A DNA stretch of 64,000 nucleotides from Russula earlei. Its lineage: Eukaryota > Basidiomycota > Agaricomycetes > Russulales > Russulaceae. Positions 23,901-38,035 of the stretch are shown here, in pieces. The position numbers and the translations under genes are program-made. The notes under the pieces are model-generated. The model worked only from the letters and a program-made list of their open reading frames with translations. It searched no databases and was not told the origin of the DNA. The stretch covers positions 186,001 to 250,000 of the forward strand of contig JAGFNK010000012.1 in the NCBI GenBank assembly GCA_025769875.1. Reading direction: 5' to 3'. Each line of letters opens with the position of its first letter. The stretch's first letter is position 1.

Positions 23901-26479
23901 GATCCACCACCAGTGGCGAACGAGGAGATCAAGGACATGACGCCGGGAATGGTTGATGTTTCTCCCCTATCGCGCGAAGCTCCTGGATAATCGAATTGTC
24001 CTCTGGCCAAGACGGGCGATACATTGGAGGAGGACGAGGACGAAATGATGCCGACGGAGGACGGAAGGGCATTCGCCTGTGCCTGTGCCTGTCCAGGTGC
24101 CGCGGTGATGCCCGACAGCGAAATGGGGTGATCACCGTCAATGTCGTCTCCGTCTGCTGCAGTGGTTTTGAGCAGATCGAGCATGGGTGTGGTGAGCGTC
24201 TCTTCCAGGACCTTATCCGCGTCCGCCGCGTTCGTAACCTTCTCCTTCTCCTGAGCCTCGATTGTCCGAAGTACCAGTTCGTCCGCGAGGATGTTCCATA
24301 CCACTTCGTACCCGTCACGCTCGCCCTTGTGGTAATCCTGTCGCACGCAGAAGTCCATGACGAGATCCGCGAGGGGCTGTCTGTGCATGGGCACATCTCG
24401 CACCGTGGCGCTAACCGCTTGCAACGCATCGAAAAGCGCGGTGCGCGTGAGAGGACGCGTGATGGAGCTTATTTCCGGGAGGCTGAGTATCGACAACCAG
24501 TTCGCGAGCCAATTGTCTGCTATTGGGGAGAGATCGCCGCGCTCGAACATAATGGTGATGATGTTCGCAGTATCGGAATCGACCAAGTGTTCTGCGATCG
24601 ATAGGAGGACTGCAGTGAGGCACGGGTTACAAGGTGTGCTATTGTGATCTCTGGACAACAGCCCCGACAATGTCCTGAGGAATGGCGTAGGGGCGTCGAT
24701 GGGGCGCGCGAGTGACACGATGAATAAGGACCCATCTACGTTCCTGGGACAAAGAATATGAACCGCAAAACCACCCAAGCGAGAGCAAGAAAAGTACCTT
24801 AGTCCGTTTATGTAGCGTGCCAAAACGAGCAAGGTCTCCCCGACCACATTCGTCTCGTCTTCACCTACTTCGAAATCAGAGTTGTCTGCACGCTCGTCGT
24901 ACTCCTGGAAGATGTCTCTCAGGGTGCCCGCGATCTCCAACAGCACCTCCTCCCTCTCGACGTCCGCCCCACTCTCGCCTTCCAGCTGCACGCTCACCCA
25001 CGCCTCGGCCGCCCTGCGCAGCAAGCGACCGACCTTGCCGAGATCCCCGCGGGTAAACTCGTCTTTAGCCCACGCGCGTTCCATGAGACCTTGTTCGAGG
25101 TTGATGCCACCACCCAGTACGCCACTCTGTGCGTACGGGTCTGCGTTCATGCGCGCGATGTATGACCTCGCAAGACGGGCGCATAACGCGCGGCGTACGT
25201 ATATACGCAGCGTCCTGCATGCACCCGTAGCGGTCTGTACGCCCACGCGCCATGCGGCGAGTCCGCTGCCAGTGCGGGGCAGCAGGTGCTGCCGGAGGAT
25301 AATGAAACAGCTCGCGGTGTATGGGCCGTTGAGAATGGGGTCGAGGACTTCAACAATGCGGCGCTCGAGTGGGAATTGAGTGTCGAACTGATCATTCGAG
25401 CTCAGAGATAGTCGGGGAAGCTGGCTCGCGTAGGACGCCAGGCAGCGGAAGAGCATTGGGATGATGGTCTTGAGATGTATCGGACTGAGATATCGCGCCT
25501 GGGCATCGAGGTGGTCCAGGTAGAGCGTGACGGCGATGTCCAAAGGCCGACGGGGCGGAGTGGGGCCGAGGGGGGAGGGAGCGAGGGGGGATACAAGGGG
25601 GAGGGAGGCGGAGGAGTGGTGTCGTCGATGGGATTGGTTCGTACGTGTCGGCGTCGACGGGATCGAAGCATGCGGTCCTTGGAGGACGTCCGGATTCGCA
25701 GAGACTGAAACGAGGGTCGGATCGACCGGTAGCGCAAATCCGCGCTCTACCAAGCTGCCAAGGAAGGTAAGAACGTTGCCGACCGTAGGTTCGCCCAGTC
25801 TCGCGAGGGTCTCCAATCTCGATGTCGTCACGGTCAAGAAGGAACCGAGCATGTCGACGCTGCGCTCTCTCTCTGCACGCTCGGTGGAGGATGAGGAGGG
25901 GATCACATCGCGCGTGGGCGGGTTGAGCAGGCCAGAGAAGGCTGCGTCGATCCAAGTCTGCAACATCTCGAGCAGTTGAGGCTCTATGCCCGCGATCTCC
26001 GCTCCCCCTTTGGTAAACGCCGTAAAGGCACGGAAGCGGGCCTCCCACACGTCTGAGTGCCACGCGTTCTGTCCGCGAACGGGGAACAACGAAAACAAGG
26101 CCATGCGATCGGAGGCCCTGAGCACGGGTGCCGGGGTGCGCTCGAGAAAGGCGGCAAGGATGTCGTAGCCGGCGGTGCGGAGCGATGCGGGCGCATCGGC
26201 AGTGCAGAGAGAGGCGAGGATGGGGGCGAGGGAGAAAAGCTGGACGCCTGATGCATCGGCGAGGGCGACGGAGAGTGCTCGTGCGGTGGTGAGGGAAGGG
26301 ACGGCGGGTGGGGTCAGTGCCGCTATCAGATCCTCGACGGAAAGGGCAGGCTCTGGCGCAACTGGGAGAGTGGGGGGTGGGGGATCATTACGGCGACGCC
26401 ATGGAAAGTTGGCAAAAGTGTTGGTGTTGGAGCGTCCGCGAGTTCGAAATGGTGGCTCGACCTCTTGATGGGGGGGCAT
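20941..26479 (-). CDS. tsc2: Tsc2 (tuberin), Rheb GTPase-activating protein
   Basis: Tuberin works with Tsc1 to stimulate GTP hydrolysis by Rheb, holding back TORC1. The first ATG in frame is 26479 (MPPHQEVEPPF). About 1,830 residues: an N-terminal alpha-solenoid (tuberin N domain, e.g. RTAGYDILAAFLE, ARFRAFTAF), a middle tuberin domain, and a C-terminal RapGAP domain. One intron interrupts YINGLR and RNVDGSLF near 24750-24796. The RapGAP part reads TLDRMP, VIDT, HKVGIMYVAPGQTDE, GGLDPDEDGEYAYAWWDD, then RHIGND, which holds the catalytic Asn thumb by comparison with Rap1GAP, and FVNIVIEPHS. Within 21.39-21.71 kb the frame slips four times, each by one extra base (near 21704, 21691, 21433, 21397), the last directly after the thumb Asn codon. 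Conserved residues resume each time, so error is more likely than loss. The stop is at 20941-20943. Confidence 0.88.
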
Positions 26480-26648
26480 ACCATGCAAGGTGTCGATTCA
26501 GGGTAGCTCTCAGGCTGAACTGGAGGAAGGCAGAGCCGAGGTCTGAGCACACACAACAGGGAGAAAGAGAAGGTAGTCGTACTCGCACAAAGTGGAAGGG
26601 GGGCGCAGATTGTCTCGCCCGTCTAGTTCGATCAGAGGGTGATACACG

Positions 26649-27829
26649 CTAACAGAGTACAAATCGAGTACAAAGGTACACTCGGGACGTGGACATCTCG
26701 ACCTGATGGAACGGTTCCCATATCGCCACACTCCCTCCTACTCTCAACACCGGCATCGCGACGCTCTTGGCATCATGGGGCGGGACAGAAAACACAACCA
26801 GCACCGATCCATCCCCCTCTCGGACCCGGCAACGTGCGAGACATAATAGCATACCCGCAGTCCCTCGTTCGGGAGGGGGCTTGGGTGCGTTAAAAATGTC
26901 CTCGATCTGTACATGCATCCTCGCAGACTCGAGCGAGGGAGAACTCTTACGCCAGAGGGATAGCGCCGTCGTTTTCTTCCCAATCGCCCGTGACGCTTGC
27001 TCGGCCAATCCCCCTCTATGAAATCGAGACGTTATACGAGGATTCGCACGAGACCGACAAACCTACCTCACATAACGAATCTCTTTGCCCATGCCGGCCT
27101 TCCGAGGGCTCACCTCCAAACCCCTTTGGATGGCCTTCTCGAACGGAGTGGCATCCTGCACGCCATGCTGCTCCAAAGTCAATCCTAGCAAGTCTGCTCT
27201 TCCACCTTGTGTCCACAAATCCGTTGCCCGTGCGATACGCATGTTGGATACCGGTTTCGAGGGACGTGGTGGAGGATAAACCGGGGAAAGGAACTTGGAT
27301 AGGTCAGGTGCGGCGAGATTCGTTGGGGGTGTAGATGGCCGCGGGGGCATGCTCGAGAGTCTTGGAGGCTCCAAGATTTTAGTAGAGGGCAAGACGGGGA
27401 GAGGAGGAGAAAGAATGCGTCTGGAGGCCAGAGCGGGGACAATCTCATTTGGAAATAGTGCCTCTCGTGCAGAGCCCGAACTCAGAAGATCATTTTGGCG
27501 GATCAGCGATTGGGCGATTGTCGGGTATTGAAGGCTCTAAACTGACCACTGGTAAAGGTCGCGTTTTGCTCGCTTGCTTCTGCTTAAAGGGTGCATGTGG
27601 TACATTCAAACTAGTCGAGTCCGAAGGCGTAAAATGAGAGCGAAACTTGGGAGCAGGTCTCGTTTGAGGGGGATGAGGGGAAGGTCTCGCGTGGATAGTG
27701 AAACCATTTGGTGTTGGAAAGCGAGGTTTCTTGTTGGTTGGGACACTGCTCTAACGAGGCGTGGTTAGTGCCATCGCCATTCAACGTTCACCTACCTCGC
27801 ACCTCAGCTTGAGCTCGCTTTCTCATCAT
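26649..27829 (-). CDS. Conserved-looking protein of unknown function
   Basis: I do not recognise this protein. Start ATG 27829 (MMRKRAQAE), then introns starting at GTGCGAGG, GTCAGTTTAG and GTAGGTTTG join in frame to the stop at 26649. The first 170 residues are Pro-, Arg- and Ser-rich and look disordered. A conserved-looking block follows (ARATDLWTQGGRADLLGLTLEQHG, ATPFEKAIQRGLEVSPRK). After the last intron come AEQASRAIGKKTTALSLWRK, IEDIFNAPKPPPERGTAG and a beta-rich end (GSVLVVFSVPP, GGSVAIWEPFHQVEM), which could be an OB-like fold; that is a guess from the strand pattern and the phrase IWEPFHQVEM. Its start codon lies 94 bp from that of the divergent kinase gene. Confidence 0.6.
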
Positions 27830-27923
27830 CACGACGGCGACGGCGGGCTTGGTCACTGTCACATGCGGTCACGCAAACCCCGCCCAAGTGGCCTTCCTTA
27901 ATGCAGCTTTGTTACGGCAACCG
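27830..27923. promoter_or_regulatory. Short divergent promoter, unknown protein / kinase
   Basis: Only 94 bp separate the two start codons, which face away from each other. The 5' UTRs and core promoters must share or overlap this DNA. No clear TATA box is seen. Confidence 0.5.
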
Positions 27924-29896
27924 ATGGGCGATCCTTTCGATGTTATCCCCTTCGATGTACGTCCTCCTCAGCAACCCTACTCTCTGACTGACAACCCTGG
28001 TCGTGCAGGATATCAAGGGAAATTGGTCAAAGCTCGGCTCTGGTTCCTTTGGAAACGTTTACAAAGGTGCGCCTCGGTTCTAACACCCCCCATCGCACTT
28101 ACACTCCTGTAGGATCGTACTTGGGCATAGACGTCGCCATCAAAGAAGTGCTTCCCTCCACTGAGTACGATGTAGCCAAGTACTTTGAAAGAGAATGGCG
28201 CCTCCTCAAGTATGTGCCGCCCTCGTACCGTTCTCTCAAATCTGACCGTACATCGTACAGAGAGTCTCGCCACCCCAACGTTGTACTCTATCTTGGCCTA
28301 TCCCGAGCTCCTGAGCCTGATGGCCGCATCTTTATAATTTCCGAGTTCATCGAAAATGGTACATATTTCTTACCATCATCCCGGTAAATCTCATGCACGC
28401 CTCGCAGGTAACCTTCGCCAATATATCTACGATAAATCCAAGCCGTTACCCTGGCGTCTCCGACTCTCCTTCTCAATTGACATTGCCCGTGCCCTTGCCT
28501 ACCTTCATGCTCGCAAATGCATCCACCGCGACCTCAAAGGCGAGAACCTCCTCGTTACTGCCAACGGTCGCCTCAAGATCACAGACTTTGGATTCGCCCG
28601 CATCGCTGCCCGCAACAAGGAAGAGTCCCGTACGACTCACCTTCTGTGGTACAGACGCATACATGTCCCCAGAGATCCTCCTTGGCCACGAATTTGACCT
28701 TCCCACCGACATCTTTTCCCTCGGCGTCATCCTCGCTGAACTCGCAACCCGCCAGCTTGCGGATGACTCTCACTTTGCCCGCTCCGCGCCCACCTTCGCC
28801 ATTGACGCTGGAGAAGTACGCAGATTTGCGAATACGGGCTGTCCGCCTAAGTTCATTGAACTCGCGGTCGAGTGTATTGCCGAGGACCCTGCTGCGCGGC
28901 CAACTACACGAGTCATTTTGGACCGTCTGCGCGCCATCGAGGCAGAAGTCATCGCGCGCCCGGAGGAGCAAGAGTTTCACCATACGGGCAGCATCAAGTT
29001 TATGACTGGCAATCGGCGGCATCCACCCGCCCCTCGTATCCCGAGCTTTGGTCAGGGAATAATCGAGGGCATCCTTAGGAGCACAAGCCCTGATCAATAC
29101 CTGACTGAGGACGTGTCGGACGAGGAGCTGAGCGACGCCCTGAGCCGGCTGGAGAGTATCACCGTCATTGACAATGGCGTCCCTTTGGGATCTAGTACGC
29201 CGCTTATGCCCCTTCTGTGGCATCCGTACTAACGCAAAACCCAGCCAACGGTTCTTCCGAATCGCAGCAACCCCTTCTCGATACAGAGAGTACATATTCC
29301 AACTACAGCACCACTGTCATACGTAGACATGATCAACAGTCGACCTTCCCCCCACTCTCATCTGTCCTCACTGTCCGTGCATCCCCCCTCTCCACACCCT
29401 CTGCCCTCCAAATCGTCCGCTTCCGGCAGAACCAGACCCTGATCCTGATATTGAACCGGCCTACGAGCGATCTGCTATTTCTGTGGCGTCCTACCACACA
29501 GCCTCAGAGGAGGCCTCAATTGCAGCGGCGACCGAAGGAGGCTCGTCTTTTCAGGTGCACCGCTTCACGCTGATTAAGCCTGGGACAATGGCGAAGCAGC
29601 GCCTCAGCGGAGGCGGAGGGCATGCGCATCACCACGGCTGGAGCGCGTTCGATTTTTTCTTCTCGAGTGGCCTTCTTCCCGGAGGCGGTGGCGGCGCCAA
29701 GTGCGACATATGCCGCAAGCGGCTGGGGCGCAAAGCTGCGCTCGAGTGCGACGACTGTGGTCTGCGCACGCACATCAATTGTGGTGAGGTGGCACCGCGG
29801 GATTGTGGGCTCCGTGCATCGTCCTCTCCCTGCCTGATGGACATTTCATCGGCTCCACCGCAACACGCATCACGGGGAGCGGCGATGCACTATTAG
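27924..29896 (+). CDS. TKL-like protein kinase with C1 zinc finger
   Basis: A serine/threonine kinase, tyrosine-kinase-like in style. Start ATG 27924 (MGDPFDVIPFD), intron 27957-28008, then the glycine loop LGSGSFGNVYKG, VAIKEV (Lys), HRDLKGEN (catalytic loop), TDFGFA and GTDAYMSPE (activation segment), so an active kinase is expected. After a linker with acidic DEELSDALSRLE, an intron with donor GTCGAC near 29340 and acceptor CCGGCAG restores the frame at PDPDPDIEPAYE. The C-terminus has a C1-type zinc finger: His in VHRFTL, then CDICRKRLG, CDDCG, RTHINCGE and RDCG. A His/Gly-rich insert (GGGGHAHHHG) splits it. C1 domains often bind lipid, so membrane recruitment is plausible. One extra base near 28632 breaks the frame between EESR and RLTFCGTD. 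Confidence 0.82.
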
Positions 29897-30095
29897 GAGT
29901 AAGAGCAAGAGTAAGTCACCGTCACCATTGCCGCCCCGCTGAGCCACTCTGTTTTATATTATTTTTTTACGACCTATTTACGAGCGACTGATGACGATGG
30001 TTCTGTATACCCCATATTGTAGCAACGACACGGACTGAAGTAGTTGATGTATGATGTGATGATGTGGGAAATGATGACGGACGGACCGGACTGGA

Positions 30096-30120
30096 TACGT
30101 GGCAAAATAGGCGACGTGGC
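30096..30120 (+). promoter_or_regulatory. Candidate unfolded-protein-response elements
   Basis: Two ACGTGGC cores sit close together: TACGTGGC (from 30096) and GACGTGGC (30113-30120). The first contains TACGTG, the core of the yeast UPRE-2 bound by Hac1; the second matches the animal UPRE TGACGTGG at seven of eight positions. They lie 70-100 bp before the BiP start codon, where UPR control is expected. Confidence 0.5.
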
Positions 30121-30133
30121 CTTGCCAGAATCG

Positions 30134-30144
30134 AATAAATATAT
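30134..30144 (+). promoter_or_regulatory. TATA-like element of BiP
   Basis: AATAAATATAT lies about 50 bp before the BiP ATG and just downstream of the UPR-type elements. A TATA box suits a stress-induced gene. Confidence 0.45.
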
Positions 30145-30191
30145 TTCTTACGCTCGCTTCGCCTCCAACTTTTTCTTTCATCACCTTCAAC

Positions 30192-32785
<2,594 letters not shown>

Positions 32786-32941
32786 TGATACTTAAATTTA
32801 TGTATAGCCACAAATAATGCCAGTCTCGGTGACTTGATGAGGTGCTCAAGAAGGTGGGAACAACAACTCGCCTCGCCCACGTCTTTGAGCAGTCGGACAC
32901 AATGGTGGTCATTAGTGAGACATCCACATGATGTTCCAGCA

Positions 32942-35252
32942 TCAATCATCTTGCAAGGACTTTATGCAATGATTGTGTACACAGTTTACAGTCACTAATA
33001 ACCACGTCCCGGTCCACTGTCCTGGCTGTCCCATCCCCATGGGCATCACACCCATGCCCATGTTCATGTTCCCCATGCTCATGCCTATGTTCCCCATGCT
33101 CATGCCCGACATCCCACCCAAGTCTGCCAAACCGTCCACAGCGGCAGCGTCGTGATCATCCATTCCACCAGTGCCAGGCAACCCCGGCGGCAGCTTCCCA
33201 CCCTCCACCCGAGCTGTCCATGTACGTGGGGTGGAACTGTCCGCTCTCAGCACCAGGGCCGATCCAGCCCATACCGGGCTGCATTTGCATTTGCATCTGC
33301 AGAGGTATCTGCATCCCGCCGCTGACCCCGCTGCCATCGAAGCCTGCGGCGGGGCCGACGAACCCCGGCGCGACCATGCCCATGACTGGCAGACCCATCG
33401 GCATACCCATGGGCGGCCAGCCCATCCCTACGCCCACACCGAGGGGGTTCAGGCCTCCCATGCCCATGCCCATGCCACCAGCCATGTCGAGTAGGTTCTG
33501 TCCGCGCGGCACTCCCCCGGGGGCCCTTGAAGCGGCGATTGACACGGGCTGATTCAGTACGGCGCCACCACCCTGCATATTCGCCGAGGAGCCACCGATA
33601 CCACCACCAACAGCGCTATTGCCGGGGCCGCCGCGTACCGGCGACTTTGGTCGCAGGGCGTCGACCTCTGTTTCACCCGCCAAGGTACGTTACCGGCGTG
33701 TCAAATAAAAGCGAATCAGACCTCGTTCATGCCGGCACGGTTCGCATTGAAAGGAGAGAGGAAAGGAAGAAAGGAGCGTACCGGGCGTCATGGGCACGAC
33801 GGCCCGGCCGTTCTGCAGCCAGGTGCGCATGGCGGCCTCCCATTTTTCCTGGTCCCAACGCTCAGCACGGTCGACGGCGAGCTCCTGCCCAAGCACGTTC
33901 GTCCCGCCTTCCAGCTGCTCAGCTGAGAGAGATAACTGGGCATCGCCGGCGCGCGCTTGCACCGCTGGGACGTGAGCTTCCTCGCCCTCAGCGAGCACGC
34001 TGACCCAGCCGCGGCGCAGGGAGAGCGCGCGGGCGAAAAGCTCGAGGCGACGCAGGCCGAGGCAGAAGTTCTCGATGAGGGTGTACATCTCGGGCGGCTT
34101 TCGCATTGGATCTGTTGGATCGCCTTCCCAGAGGATTACGTCCGTGTCTGCGGAGTGAGAGAGCAGTGGGCTGTGAGCAGTGGCGGCGGAAACAGGCAAA
34201 AAACTACCACGCGCACCGACGTTACAGTGGACGAACCAGGAATCCGTGGAACGGCGCACGGTGCCGCGGATGCCTATCAAGCAATGTTGCTTTGTGCGCG
34301 TGAGCAGAGAAGTCGTCGGTGGGTCTGTCTGGAAAGGGTACACAATCGACAAGGCGGCTGCTGCTGAAAGAGAGTGAAGGCGTACACCAGGCCCGCGATT
34401 GCTCACGCGATTGGTCTTGACCCAGCACACATCCTCACAGCGGCGATAGCCCCACTTGGCGAGGACCTCGCGCCCGCGTTCGAGCCCATCTCCGGCACCG
34501 CTGCCTACCCAGAGGAAAACGAAGGACGGGTCCGCCGCAAGCGATGAGAGAGGAAGTTCCTGCAGTGTATCCCACGAGAATGAGGACGACATGGGTGGGT
34601 CAATCACGATCACGTCGAACTTGGACGGCTGTAGCGTAGCGAGCTCGGAAAATGAGAGGTATATTGGTGGAAGTGAATACTCTGTCACGGACGCCTTTTT
34701 GAGGGCTAGCAGTCGCTGCTGTTTGGGGTACCTAGAGAGGGCAAAGGGACGACAGGATATCAGCGTCTGCACTGTGTCGGTTTATACAAGACATGATCCT
34801 GTTCTAGTTCAGATATGCGCGTGCGAGCAGTTGGAAGATTGAAGGAAAGAGGGGAGTACGAACTCTTCGAAGCGCCTCTCTGGTTCCGCTCCGAGCACCC
34901 AGTTCTGCGGCCACTCGCCGCCATCGACATATCGCTGGGAGTAATCATTTCTGATTGTCTCTTCCTCGGGGACGTAGTTCTCGTAGTGTGTCGCACGAGC
35001 ACGCTTCGGGGGTGGTAGATCCGTTCTTGGAGGCCTCCGCCGGGGTAGCAAGAGGGGAGAAGAAGGTGGAGATGGAGGCGGAGAAGGCTTGGGAGAGGGG
35101 AGAGGGGGCAAGTTGAGTATTGAAAGCGGGGGTGAGGGGAGGGCCCGTAGCTTTCGCTTGCGAGCCTTTTGAGATTCCTTGAGCCTTGAAATGAGAACGA
35201 GGTGCTGGGCCAACAAATCATTGGCGGAGGTGATGGTGGTGGCCATGGACAT
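32942..35252 (-). CDS. METTL14-like MT-A70 family protein
   Basis: An MT-A70 family protein closest in style to METTL14, the RNA-binding partner of METTL3 in the m6A writer of mRNA. Start ATG 35252 (MSMATTITSANDLL). A Pro-rich basic N-terminus is followed by THYENYVPEEETIRNDY, then, after an intron, YPKQQRLLALKKASVTEYSLPPIYL, VIVIDPPM, WVKTNR, KQHCLIGIRGTVRRSTD and GTDVILWEGDP. Active METTL3 enzymes carry DPPW; this reads DPPM, so it is probably a non-catalytic scaffold. An intron with acceptor GAAACAG gives MTPEVDALRPKSPVRGG. The C-terminal 230 residues are Gly/Met/Gln-rich, with many MG repeats. Near 33200 the frame changes; either one base is extra (GGGTGGG) or a weak intron (donor GTGGAG) is spliced out. 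The stop is at 32942-32944. Confidence 0.8.
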
Positions 35253-35319
35253 TGTACTTACATACGCCTACATAGCTGAGCGTGCGCGGCGGGCCACTTT
35301 CGCTTGTTGAGCCACTCCG
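35253..35319. promoter_or_regulatory. 67-bp divergent promoter, METTL14-like / Noc2
   Basis: Just 67 bp separate the start codons of two divergently transcribed genes. Core promoters and 5' UTRs must share this DNA, so the two are probably expressed together. No obvious TATA box. Confidence 0.6.
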
Positions 35320-38035
35320 ATGGCAAAGAAGGGCACAAAAGCCACCCGCAAATTCGCAGCCAGCGGTCAGCTCACGAAGAAAATCAAAGCGCGTCGCAAG
35401 CACCAGCAGATACAGCGAAAGGTTCTCAAAAATAAGAGCGGAAGTAAAAGCCGGGAACGTGCTCACGTCGATGCCAGCGACAGAGAAGATGAAGACGCAA
35501 ACGAGAGGGGATCATCGAAAAAGAGGTCTGTTATTCTTATCTCTCAGTGGGTGGCACCGTTCATATATATGCCCTCGTGGAACGTAGGCCCAAAGGCATG
35601 TCCGTAGACGACTTCCTCAGTACAAGTTTCATGGACGAGGATGAGGACGAGCCCGTGAGTCTGTGCTTTGCTTGGTATCTACTTGGTGTCTCTGGATTCC
35701 AGACCTAATGCACGCTTTAGGTCGAAGAACCAGATGGCGAGAATCTGGGCACAGAGGACGACGACGACGACGACGAAGACGTCGACGTCGACATGGACGA
35801 CGGTGATGATGAGCCGTTTACATCCATGGATGAAGTCGACGGTGCGTGACTGCAAAAAATTAAAAATCCTACTTTGGCTCAAGATCTGAACTGCATAGAC
35901 GAGGGTGCTACACATGTGTTGGAACTATCCAAGCTTGCGGAAAAAGATCCCGGGTTCTACAAGTATCTGCAGGAACACGACCGTGATCTCCTGGAATTTG
36001 ATGCGGGTGATGATGACTGTCCCGATGATGACGATGACGACGTTGGAGAGCTGCACACTGGTCAACTCCCTGTCTTGACGGAAAGCATACTGCGTACTTG
36101 GAAAAAGTCTCTTCTCGAGGTTGGTAAGCCAATAATGGGCTTAGAATGATCACGCCAACATACGTTCTGCAGACAAGATCCTTACGTGCTTTACGCAAGC
36201 TTCTGGTCGCGTTCCGCTCCGCCGTTTTTATGAACGAAGAAGATAAGGTGCTCGCATGGACCATTGACAGTCCTGCAGGTGCGACTTGCCCATTATCTTC
36301 CTAGGTCGGTGACAGACTCAACCGAACCTAGTGTACGACAAGCTCTTGAGAACCGCTCTGCGATATACGCCGGTCATTCTGGAGCATCACGTCCCTTACA
36401 AAACTCTATCGGATGGACGATTGTGCGTTCCTGGTCGGCCATTCATGCCTTCCATTATAACTCACATATTGTCAAAGCAAAGCTCCTGCACAGACGCAGA
36501 AACTAAAGGCATTACAAAAGCCAATCATTTCGTTTTCCCACCACGTCATTCATATCATCTCACAACTCTCCGATCCCGAACTGCTGAAGATGGCGGTCAC
36601 GGAGAGTTTGAAAATCCTTCCCTATGTAATGAGCAGTCGCAAAACCATCAAGCTATATCTCAAGGTCAAGTCTACTTGACTTTCATTGGTGTTTTAATCA
36701 TTCATTCTTGGCTCAGGCGTACTTAAACTTGTGGTCCACAGCGGACGATAGCGTAAGGATTGCCACGATTCGTGCCTTGCATAGACTCGCAACCGCGCCA
36801 GATGAATCCATTCTTGATCTTGTGATGAAGGTGAGCAGTAAAATCATGGACACGAGGAAACGTCTAATTCCAGTCACTTCCTTTAGAATACCTATCAAAC
36901 GTTGGTTAAGTTTTCGAAGAATACCACACCGTATTCCCTGCCGTCTATCACGTTCATGAAGAATTCAGCCTCGGAAATTTTCTGCCTCAATCACCAGGCT
37001 GCTTATCAACATGCGTTCGGCTTTATTCGACAACTGGCCATACATCTTCGTAACAGCATGAAGGTGACGACTACGGTTTGTCATTTGCCTTGGATACGTT
37101 CACAACTTTTTAGTCATGTCAACATGCAGGAGTCGTATAAGCAGGTTTATAATTGGCAATATGTGCATGCCGTCGATTTTTGGTCACTGGTCCTTGCACG
37201 AGCATGCGAGGTCCAAGGGTCTACTGGGGATGTCAAGAATGAGTATATGCACCCTCTCATATACCCACTTGTACAAATTACGACAGGGGCTATCAAGTCT
37301 GTCGTGTTTCCTTTCCATCACTTGGATCGATCTATTCCTGATATGAACTCATCTGTATCACCTATAGGCTCATCTCTCACCCGCGATCATATCCGTTTCA
37401 TTTGCACCTTATTCGGTCCCTAATTCACCTGACACAGCACACAAGCACATACATTCCCCTCGCACCCCACCTTTTGCCAATCCTGACCACAATGTTGAGT
37501 TCCACCAAGTCCAAAGCCTCCACATTGCGGCCATTGGACCTCGACACTGTTCTCCGTGTGCCGCGGCAATACTTGCATACACATGTATACTCAGAAAACC
37601 TTGCCCAGGAGGCTATCCTTCTGACAGCGGAGTGGCTTTCTGCGCGCGCTGTGCATGGCAGCATTGCCTTTCCAGAACTAGTCGTTCCGATCGTCTCTTC
37701 GTTGCGTCGAGCTCTGAAAACTGCGCACCGTGGCCCCAAAGTGAGCGCGACCGTAAAAACACTACTGGAACGTATCGAGGAGAGTGCGCGGTGGACTTCA
37801 CAGCGCCGCGCTGGTGTCAATTTTGCGCCGGGGAATACCGCTGCCGTCGGTCTTTGGGAGGCCAATCTAGAACTCGACGACGCGCCCCTCATCAAGTACG
37901 CTCGTGTACTGCGTAAGACTCGCGAAAAGCAGCGCATGCTCGTCGACAAGGTATGTGGGCGCGCCCAGCCACGTGTTATTTACCAATGCTCTGTCCTAGG
38001 CACGAAGGGGCGAGGATGAGGTTCTTGAAGAGTGA
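35320..38035 (+). CDS. noc2: Noc2, nucleolar 60S ribosome-assembly factor
   Basis: Noc2 pairs with Noc1 and then Noc3 to bring pre-60S particles from nucleolus to nucleoplasm. Start ATG 35320 (MAKKGTKATRKFAASGQ). The N-terminus is very basic (KKIKARRKHQQIQRK) and is followed by RPKGMSVDDFLSTSFMDEDE and a long acidic tract (about 35750-35830). The conserved Noc2 domain begins with DPGFYKYLQEHDRDLLEFD and continues through SLRALRKLLVAFRSAVFMNE, SRKTIKLYLK, FGFIRQLAIHLRNSMK, YNWQYVHAVDFWSLVLARAC, YPFHLHLIRSLIHLTQ and ESARWTSQRRAGVNFAP. About ten introns, all joinable in frame, with the last exon 38000-38035. No frame break is seen. Confidence 0.88.

Larger units (their letters stand above)
29897..30191. 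other. BiP upstream region
   Basis: This holds the kinase 3' end and the BiP promoter. No coding sequence is seen. The UPR-type elements and TATA-like site are listed separately. Confidence 0.5.

Noticed and set aside
20974..26468. Many plus-strand frames of 60-200 codons
   Set aside because: All are shadows of the Tsc2 coding sequence on the other strand.
29340..29430. Second frameshift in the kinase gene
   Set aside because: An intron with donor GTCGAC and acceptor CCGGCAG restores the frame exactly.
33150..33240. Certain frameshift in the METTL14-like tail
   Set aside because: An intron from GTGGAG to TTGGCAG would also keep frame, so this site was left out of the count of clear +1 events.
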